Made by a program: the position numbers and the translations under genes | Notes under the pieces: model-generated | Told to the model about the DNA's origin: nothing | The model's database searches: none | The model's input: only the letters and a program-made list of their open reading frames with translations | NCBI GenBank assembly: GCA_965229805.1 | Contig: CBDDJO010000002.1 | Coordinates: 248,001-312,000, forward strand | DNA length: 64,000 bases | DNA from: UBA4479 sp965229805 | Lineage (GTDB): Bacteria; Pseudomonadota; Alphaproteobacteria; Rhodospirillales; Casp-alpha2 | Direction: 5' to 3' | Part shown: piece by piece, positions 58,329 to 64,000 of the stretch | How positions within the stretch are numbered: the stretch's first letter is position 1 | How the letters are laid out: the number at the start of each line of letters is the position of its first letter

Positions 58329-59054
58329 ATGCCCGAACAACATATCGACATCGAAACCGAAGACGGCATCATGCCGACGTTCACCTGCTGGCCCGACGGC
58401 GAGGGGCCGTGGCCGGCCATCGTTTTCTACATGGACGCGCCGGCGATCCGCGAGGAACTATACGACATGGCCCGGCGCATGGCCGCCGACGGCTACTTCG
58501 TGATTCTGCCGGATCTCTTTTACCGCTTCGGCATCATCCGTTTCCCGTTCAGGAACGCCAACACCCGCGTCGTGTGGAGCGAGATCATGCGCCACCTGTC
58601 GAACGAGGACGTGATGCGCGACACCCGCGCCATGCTCGATTACATGGCCGAGCAGGACGTGGTGAAGCCGGGGCCGAAAGCGACCATCGGCTATTGCATG
58701 AGCGGGCGTTTCGTCACCGCCGCGGCCGGCACGTTCCCCGACGATTTCGCCGCCAACGCGTCGTTCTACGGCGTCGCCATCGTCACGTCGAAGGACGATT
58801 CGTCCCACTTTTGGGTCAAGCACATCAAGGGCGAGATGTATTACGCCTTCGCCGAGACCGACGGCACCGTACCGGCCTACGTGATCCCGACGCTCAAGGC
58901 GGAACTGGAGGAGCACGGCATCGATTACACCCTGAAAGTGTTTCCCGGTACCGAGCACGGCTTCAGCTTCCCGTCCCGCGACGTCTATGACGAGGCGGCG
59001 GCGGAAGAGGGGCACGCGCACTTCATGGATATGTGCAAGCGTAAGCTGGGGTAG
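58329..59054 (+). CDS. Dienelactone hydrolase family protein
   Basis: A 241-aa alpha/beta hydrolase of the DLH family. The nucleophile is Cys in IGYCMSGRFV (GxCxG), the acid is Asp in AETDGTVPAY, and the base is His in GTEHGFSFP. The Cys-Asp-His triad is the DLH hallmark; real dienelactone hydrolases act in chlorocatechol breakdown, but most genome copies hydrolyse unknown esters. An AGGGGAGG ribosome site precedes the ATG. It stands alone, without chlorocatechol genes nearby. Confidence 0.92.
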   Translation: MPEQHIDIETEDGIMPTFTCWPDGEGPWPAIVFYMDAPAIREELYDMARRMAADGYFVILPDLFYRFGIIRFPFRNANTRVVWSEIMRHLSNEDVMRDTRAMLDYMAEQDVVKPGPKATIGYCMSGRFVTAAAGTFPDDFAANASFYGVAIVTSKDDSSHFWVKHIKGEMYYAFAETDGTVPAYVIPTLKAELEEHGIDYTLKVFPGTEHGFSFPSRDVYDEAAAEEGHAHFMDMCKRKLG

Positions 59055-59142
59055 GGGCGCAATTCGGATTGTCGGCCGGACCGGTTCGCCGGTATAGTGG
59101 CCGCGGTCCGCCGTTCGGCGGCATTCGCAAGGACTACGCCCC

Positions 59143-60114
59143 GTGCTTCTCTCCTTTCTCGCGGTCATCGCCGGCCTCGCGCTTCTGGTCTGGAGCGCCG
59201 ACAGGTTCGTCGACGGCGCCGCCGCCACCGCCAATCATCTCGCCGTGCCGCCGTTGCTGATCGGCATGGTCATCGTCGGCTTCGGCACCTCGGCGCCGGA
59301 GATGGTGGTTTCCGCCATCGCCGCGTCCCAGGGCAACCCGGGCCTCGCCCTCGGCAACGCCTACGGCTCCAACATCGCCAACATCGCGCTGATCCTCGGC
59401 ATCACCGCGCTGGTGTGCCCGATCGCCGTCAAATCCCAGGTCATCAAAAAGGAAATCCCGCTGCTGATCGCGGTCACCGCGCTCGCCGCCTACCAGCTCG
59501 TCGACGGGCATATCACGCGCACCGACGCGGTGGTGCTGCTCCTGGTGTTCGCGGCGATCATGGGCTGGAGCATCTACCAGGGGGTGCGTGGGCGCGGCGA
59601 CGCCTTCGGCGACGAGATGGAAGACGAACTCGACGAAAAATCCATGCCCCTCGGCCGCGCCGTGATGTGGATCGTCATCGGCCTCGTGGTGCTGGTCGGC
59701 TCGTCCAGGCTGCTGGTGTGGGGCGCGGTCGACATCGCCAGCGCGCTCGGCGTCAGCGATCTGGTGATCGGCCTGACCATCGTCGCCATCGGGACCTCGT
59801 TGCCGGAGCTGGCGTCGTCGCTGGCCGCGGCCCGCAAGAACGAACCGGACCTCGCCATCGGCAACGTCATCGGGTCGAACATGTTCAACACGCTGGTCGT
59901 GGTCGGCATCGCCGGGACGATCCAGCCGATGGCGGTCGCGCCCGAGGTGCTCAACCGCGACATGCTGGTGGTCGGCGCGCTGACGCTGGGGTTGTTCATC
60001 GTCGCCTACGGTTTCAAGGGACCGGGCATCATCAACCGCTTCGAGGGCATGGCGCTGATCGCGTGTTACGTCGGCTACACCGCCTGGATCGCGGCGGGCG
60101 TGCTAGGGGTCTAA
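59143..60114 (+). CDS. Sodium/calcium exchanger family protein (YrbG-like)
   Basis: A 323-aa inner-membrane antiporter with ten helices in two inverted repeats. Each repeat bears the ion-binding motif: GFGTSAPEMVVSAIAAS with ALGNAYGSNIANI, and AIGTSLPELASSLAAARK with AIGNVIGSNMFNT. A cytoplasmic acidic loop (about 147-166, GDEMEDELDEKS) joins them. It belongs to the bacterial K+-independent Na+/Ca2+ exchangers such as E. coli YrbG; ion choice is not certain. It starts at GTG 59143. The spacing of 88 bases from the hydrolase leaves co-transcription open. Confidence 0.93.
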   Translation: MLLSFLAVIAGLALLVWSADRFVDGAAATANHLAVPPLLIGMVIVGFGTSAPEMVVSAIAASQGNPGLALGNAYGSNIANIALILGITALVCPIAVKSQVIKKEIPLLIAVTALAAYQLVDGHITRTDAVVLLLVFAAIMGWSIYQGVRGRGDAFGDEMEDELDEKSMPLGRAVMWIVIGLVVLVGSSRLLVWGAVDIASALGVSDLVIGLTIVAIGTSLPELASSLAAARKNEPDLAIGNVIGSNMFNTLVVVGIAGTIQPMAVAPEVLNRDMLVVGALTLGLFIVAYGFKGPGIINRFEGMALIACYVGYTAWIAAGVLGV

Positions 60115-60169
60115 GGCGCGGCATCTATAATGTTCTTGATTTGTTCTTTTTGCGATTCTATTCTTCCGC

Positions 60170-61270
60170 ATGGTCGATATCATCCCGGATCGGGCGCGGA
60201 AGGGCAGGGGCGCGGTCTCCAACAGGAGCGGCCGGTTCGAACTCTTGGCCGGGGTCAAGACCGACGACGGCTGGTATACAGGTGAAGACCTGGCGGCGGA
60301 GAAACTGCGCACCACCGTCACCGACGAACATCCGAAGACCATCATCGCCACCAACCAGTCGCCGGATATCCCGTTCGCGCGTTCGATCAATCCCTACCGG
60401 GGCTGCGAGCATGGCTGCGTTTATTGTTATGCCCGGCCGACGCACGCCTACCACGGTCTGTCGGCGGGGCTCGATTTCGAAACCAGACTGTTCGCCAAGC
60501 CGGACGCGGCGCGGCTGCTCGAAGCCGAATTCCGCAAGCCCAACTACAAGCCGCAGACGATCCAGCTCGGCGCCAACACCGACCCCTATCAGCCGATCGA
60601 GCGCACGCGGCGGATCACGCGCGGCGTGATCGAGGTCATGCACCGCTACAGCCACCCGCTCGGCATCACCACCAAGTCGGACCTGGTGCTGCGCGATCTC
60701 GACCTGCTGGCGCCGATGGCGGCACGCGGGCTCGTGGGGGTCGCGGTGTCGATCACCACGTTGGACGCGAAGCTCGCCCGCACCATGGAGCCGCGCTGCC
60801 CGCGCCCGGAAAAGCGTCTGAACGCGGTCCGCGAGCTCAGTCATGCCGGGGTACCGGTGGCGGTGATGACGGCGCCGATGATCCCCGGTCTCAACGATCA
60901 CGAGATCGAGGATTTGCTGGCCGCCGCCGCCGACGCGGGCGCCGTTGCCGCCGAATACGTCATGCTGCGTCTGCCGCTCGAGATCCACGGTCTGTTCGAG
61001 GAATGGCTCGCCGCCCATGTCCCGGACCGCGCCAAAAAGGTTATGTCGCTGGTGCGCGAAACGCGCGGCGGCAAGGTTTACGACAGCGCCTGGGGCGAGC
61101 GCATGAAGGGAAGCGGCGTCTACGCCGAACTGATCAAGGCCCGCTTCCGCGCGGCGCGTAAGCGCTACGGCTTCACGCATAACGCGGCAAGCGGGTTCCG
61201 CCAGCGCGCGGACCTGTTCACACGCCCCCTGGCGACCTTCGACCAGCCGTCGCTGTTCGACAATATATAA
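60170..61270 (+). CDS. Radical SAM protein, PA0069 family
   Basis: A 366-aa radical SAM enzyme. Cluster cysteines are in SINPYRGCEHGCVYCYARP (CxxxCxxC). The family features are an N-terminal segment with FARSINPYRGC, then NTDPYQPIE and GITTKSDLVLRDLDLLAPM. PA0069-type proteins are widespread and may act on DNA damage or a tRNA/peptide; the reaction is unknown. It starts at ATG 60170. The two closing motifs ERMKGSGVYAELI and QPSLFDNI end the protein. The 55-base gap from the exchanger gene suggests a possible shared transcript. Confidence 0.92.
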   Translation: MVDIIPDRARKGRGAVSNRSGRFELLAGVKTDDGWYTGEDLAAEKLRTTVTDEHPKTIIATNQSPDIPFARSINPYRGCEHGCVYCYARPTHAYHGLSAGLDFETRLFAKPDAARLLEAEFRKPNYKPQTIQLGANTDPYQPIERTRRITRGVIEVMHRYSHPLGITTKSDLVLRDLDLLAPMAARGLVGVAVSITTLDAKLARTMEPRCPRPEKRLNAVRELSHAGVPVAVMTAPMIPGLNDHEIEDLLAAAADAGAVAAEYVMLRLPLEIHGLFEEWLAAHVPDRAKKVMSLVRETRGGKVYDSAWGERMKGSGVYAELIKARFRAARKRYGFTHNAASGFRQRADLFTRPLATFDQPSLFDNI

Positions 61271-61273
61271 GTA

Positions 61274-61364
61274 CGTCATCCTGAACTTGATTCAGGACCC
61301 ATGACTCCAATAACGACAGTGCCGGGTTCTCATGGACCCTGAATCGAGTTCAGGGTGACGGGGG
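61274..61364. repeat. Palindromic intergenic repeat, copy 2 (TGAACTTGATTCAGG family)
   Basis: CGTCATCCTGAACTTGATTC at its left end and GAATCGAGTTCAGGGTGACG at its right end face each other across about 45 bases, the same layout as copy 1 at 45945-46035. It sits three bases after the radical SAM stop codon. Confidence 0.8.
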
Positions 61365-61453
61365 ACGTCGGTGGCGAGGGGCAACGCCATTGATCATCCG
61401 GCGCGGCTGCCGCATGCTCCCGGTCCCGCCCGAGACGCCCAAGGGAGTCCGTT

Positions 61454-62317
61454 TTGACATTACTCATCGCCGCCATGGCCGTTGCCAGCGCGTGCATCCA
61501 TCCGCTCTGGAACCTGCTGATCAAGGGCGATCACGACCGGGCCGCGTCGTGGTGGCTGTTCACCGTGATGCTCGCGGCGATCGGCGGCGTGGTGTGTCTG
61601 GTGCGCGGCGCGGATGTGATGAGCATTACCGCCGTGCTGCCGCTGCTGGCGCTGTCGGTGCTCGGCCAGTACGTGTATGGCCTGACCCTGATCCGCATCT
61701 ACGCGCGCGGCGACCTGTCGGCCTATTACCCGATCGTTCGCGCGTCGCCGGTCGGCGTCGTCATCCTCGGCTTCGCGTTCATGGGCGAGACCTACGGCGC
61801 CCTCGTGCTGGCGGGGATCGCGGCGACCGTGTTCGGTGCGTTCTGGCTGCAGAAACAGCCCGGCCGGCGGCTCCTCGACGACCCGCTGACGTTATTGCTG
61901 GCCGTGGTCTGCATGATGGGCACGGCGGTCTATTCGATCGTCGACGCCCGCGCCGTCCAGGTCGTCGCGCCCGAGGTGCTGTTCTTCTGGGTCGAAACGA
62001 CGATGATCTTCGCCTACCCGCCGGTGTTCGCGCTGATGGGGCAGCGCCGTGTCATGGCCCGCGCCGTTGGGCTGATGCGGACGCGGCCGGTCCGCCATAT
62101 CGGCGCCGGGGTGCTGGCTTACGTGTCCTACATGTTGATCCTCGCCGCCTACAGTTACGGCGGCGACGTCGCCGCGGTGACGACGGTCAGGCAACTATCG
62201 ATCCCGGTCTCGGTGCTGCTGGGTGGCATGGTGCTCAAGGAAGCGCTCCTCGGCCGCCGCCTTGCCGCCTCGCTGTGCCTGGCCGGCGGCATCGTGCTGG
62301 TGATCCTCGGCAGCTAA
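61454..62317 (+). CDS. EamA/DMT-family transporter
   Basis: A 287-aa inner-membrane protein with ten helices in two EamA repeats: LIAAMAVASACIHPLWNLLI at the start, then VIRASPVGVVI-type IVRASPVGVVILGFAFMGET (repeat 1) and TVRQLSIPVSVLLGGMVLKE (repeat 2). Substrate unknown; this subgroup resembles the 4-amino-4-deoxy-arabinose/RarD-like exporters only at fold level. It starts at TTG 61454 behind AAGGGAG (6 bases). It shares the family, not a close sequence, with the transporter at 39750-40631. Confidence 0.9.
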   Translation: MTLLIAAMAVASACIHPLWNLLIKGDHDRAASWWLFTVMLAAIGGVVCLVRGADVMSITAVLPLLALSVLGQYVYGLTLIRIYARGDLSAYYPIVRASPVGVVILGFAFMGETYGALVLAGIAATVFGAFWLQKQPGRRLLDDPLTLLLAVVCMMGTAVYSIVDARAVQVVAPEVLFFWVETTMIFAYPPVFALMGQRRVMARAVGLMRTRPVRHIGAGVLAYVSYMLILAAYSYGGDVAAVTTVRQLSIPVSVLLGGMVLKEALLGRRLAASLCLAGGIVLVILGS

Positions 62318-62341
62318 AAGCCTTTGCGATATACTGCGCGC

Positions 62342-62878
62342 ATGCTTCGATTCGCGCTGCCCCTTGCGATATGCGCCGTGCTGTTTCCGGCGGCGGAGGT
62401 ACGCGCCCAGGCGACCAGCCTCGATGACGCGCCGATCGCCTGGGGTGAGACCGACGAGCGCCATACCACCGTCTGCGCCAAGCGTTGGCACGCGATCCGT
62501 ATCCGCGACATCCGCACCCGCGCTGTCGACGAAGGCCTCGGTGCCGACGCGCAGATCGAGCAGGAAAGCCGTGCCATCTTCAATGGTGGTGCTGACTGCC
62601 ACACCGGGCAGGTCGTCTATACCCCGGTACCGCACGCCGACGTGATCCTCGGTGCGCGCACCTGGGTGCAGGTGGTCGAGCGCGACGGCTCGGTCGCGTG
62701 CTTCGAGGGGCTTCGCTGCCGCTGGACCATTCAGTCGCAGAGTTTCGTCGAGGCCAGGGTCGTGATCGACGGCAGGACGGTGCCGGAAACCGTCTACGTG
62801 GCGACGCCGCGTCCCGTGCAGCCGGCGCGGATCGTCGAATCTGCGCCCGGCGAAACCGGCGAGAAGAAGAGCCCTTAA
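62342..62878 (+). CDS. Secreted protein of unknown function (178 aa)
   Basis: A 178-aa protein with a clear signal peptide (residues 1-23, cleavage near EVRA). The mature part has four cysteines (TVCAKRW; GADCHT; VACFEG; LRCRW) that could form two disulfides, and mixed strand patterns. I recognise no domain. I placed the start at ATG 62342 (MLRFALPLAI) because it opens the signal peptide; a TTG 18 bases upstream is an alternative. The tail is Pro/Glu-rich. Its last 4 bases overlap the end of the convergent MFS gene. Confidence 0.75.
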   Translation: MLRFALPLAICAVLFPAAEVRAQATSLDDAPIAWGETDERHTTVCAKRWHAIRIRDIRTRAVDEGLGADAQIEQESRAIFNGGADCHTGQVVYTPVPHADVILGARTWVQVVERDGSVACFEGLRCRWTIQSQSFVEARVVIDGRTVPETVYVATPRPVQPARIVESAPGETGEKKSP

Positions 62879-64000
62879 GCGCCGGGACCGCGTGTTTTCG
62901 GCAGCCGCATGGCGTTGAACAGCGCCAGGATCGAGGCCAGGCACGCGAGCTCCAGCGACACCCGGTAATCGCCGGTCAGGTCGAAAAAGTAACCGCCCAG
63001 CGTCGGGCCGGTCAGGCCCGCCACGCCCCACGCCGTTAAAATCAGCGCGAAGTTGCGGCCGTAGCTTTCGCGCCCGAGGAAGATCGAAACCGCGGAGGGA
63101 TAGATGCCTGCCGTCATGCCGTAGGCGACGCCGGCCAGGGCCATGGCGGCGACCGCGCCCTCGCCGGTCGGATTGGCGAGCACGACGACGAAGCCGAGCG
63201 TGCCCGTCAGGTGCGAGATGCCGGCGACGGAGCGCACCGCCACGTGATCGCTGAGCCAGCCGGACACGAGTCGCCCGCCGGCGTTGCCGACGGACAACAG
63301 TGTGACACCAGTGACGGCCGCGGTGGCCATGCCGCCGAAGTGCGAGATGATGGCGGCAGCGTGGCCGATCGCCATGACGCCGGCGAGCGCGCCCAGAAAA
63401 AAGCCGAGCCAGCAGACTTGCATGACGTTGCCGGTTTCGCCCTTGGGCCGGCCCATGTGCTGGCGCGGCAGGCGGATGCCGCTGAGTGCGATCAGGATCA
63501 TCGCCACGGCGCCGACCCCGGCAATGGTCAGCGCCTGCGCCCAGAACGTCGCCTTGACGCCGTTGGTGGCGACGCTCATCTCCAGAAGATACGCGGCAAC
63601 GACGCCGCCGGCGGCGAACGCCGAAATGATCAGACCATTGGCGAGGCCCGGGTTCTTCGGCAGTGCCATCTGGCCGGCCTGCAGAACGACGTTGTAGTTC
63701 AAGCCGCAGCCGAGCCCGAACAGCAGCCCGTAGCCGACGACGACGGCGAGATAGCCGTCGCCCATGGCGGCGAGCGCGAGCCCGCCGGCGCCGCATGCAA
63801 GGCCGAACAATGGCAGCAATGCCGTCGGCAGGCGGCCGAACAGGAACGGGATCAGGAAGTTGCCGAGCGTAAAGCAGACGATGGCGACGGAAAAGACGGC
63901 GCTGACGTCGGTCCGCATGATGCCGAGGTCGCGCTCGAGCCCGGTAATGAATACGCTCCACGCATAGAGCGAGCCGTACACCATGTTCAGCATGATGCCG
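62875..64000 (-). CDS. MFS transporter, OFA family, N-terminus cut by window edge
   Basis: About 375 residues of a 12-helix MFS transporter; the frame stays open past position 64000, so the start lies outside. The first helix has YGSLYAWSVFITGLERDLG, the hallmark of the oxalate/formate antiporter (OFA) family, and the loop-2/3 and helix-11 regions (WGVAGLTGPTLGGYFFDLTG) agree. A substrate such as a small carboxylate is likely, but not assigned. The gene converges on the small secreted protein gene with 4 bases shared. Confidence 0.92.
   Translation of the reverse strand, partial: GIMLNMVYGSLYAWSVFITGLERDLGIMRTDVSAVFSVAIVCFTLGNFLIPFLFGRLPTALLPLFGLACGAGGLALAAMGDGYLAVVVGYGLLFGLGCGLNYNVVLQAGQMALPKNPGLANGLIISAFAAGGVVAAYLLEMSVATNGVKATFWAQALTIAGVGAVAMILIALSGIRLPRQHMGRPKGETGNVMQVCWLGFFLGALAGVMAIGHAAAIISHFGGMATAAVTGVTLLSVGNAGGRLVSGWLSDHVAVRSVAGISHLTGTLGFVVVLANPTGEGAVAAMALAGVAYGMTAGIYPSAVSIFLGRESYGRNFALILTAWGVAGLTGPTLGGYFFDLTGDYRVSLELACLASILALFNAMRLPKTRGPGA

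Overview
The window is high-GC DNA from an alphaproteobacterium, most likely of the Rhodospirillales type. This is inferred from the protein families (livHMGF, class III CoA-transferase, ETF-quinone oxidoreductase, a small 'CQDALEDAVLMGCD' protein) and from TTG/GTG starts with good ribosome sites. It reads as an ordinary chromosomal backbone: no prophage, plasmid, CRISPR or intact insertion sequence was seen. Both ends cut a major-facilitator transporter gene.

Layout. 1-7 kb: MFS transporter (cut), a 43-aa ORF that looks like a collapsed ZntB/CorA gene, MscS channel, ArsC, two TPR proteins, a CBS-domain protein. 7-12.2 kb: LysR regulator, class III CoA-transferase, an acyl-CoA-dehydrogenase-fold protein lacking both possible catalytic bases (desulfinase-like), and a ThDP enzyme. 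12.2-14.3 kb: msrB and a GST gene facing each other across a 174-bp element with perfect 25-bp inverted ends, then an SDR. 14.4-20.2 kb: a branched-chain-amino-acid type ABC transporter (livK-H-M-G-F) ending with a membrane/cyclic-nucleotide-domain protein. 20-28.5 kb: EF-G paralog, GMC oxidoreductase, two tRNA-Gln genes, ispE, a 581-aa TPR protein, MFS. 28.7-36.5 kb: RND efflux pair, small acidic protein, ETF-QO, uracil-DNA glycosylase.

36.6-39.7 kb holds the most interesting locus: a bufferin-type RiPP operon (DUF2282 precursor, DUF692/MNIO modifying enzyme, DUF2063 partner, DoxX membrane protein). 39.7-46 kb: DMT transporter, SDR with a Phe in place of the catalytic Tyr, MmgE/PrpD protein, lytic transglycosylase, MoaB, HAD hydrolase. 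46-48.6 kb: ACC deaminase (acdS) with its divergent Lrp-type regulator (acdR) and an aminotransferase resembling (R)-selective amine transaminases. 48.6-55.5 kb: two LysR regulators, DoxX, DODA-type dioxygenase, two TIGR04282/TIGR04283-like glycosyltransferases, a 50-aa ORF, an IlvD/Edd-family dehydratase. 56-58.1 kb: a hybrid histidine kinase whose sensor carries every key residue of the plant ethylene-binding domain. 58.3-64 kb: dienelactone hydrolase, Na/Ca exchanger, radical SAM protein, DMT transporter, a secreted protein and an OFA-type MFS transporter (cut).

Two threads connect genes. ACC deaminase and an ethylene-receptor-like kinase lie about 9 kb apart, which suggests contact with plant or algal ethylene chemistry. 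The CoA-transferase and desulfinase-like pair suggests catabolism of an organosulfur acid. Both are predictions from residues and gene order; no searches were run.
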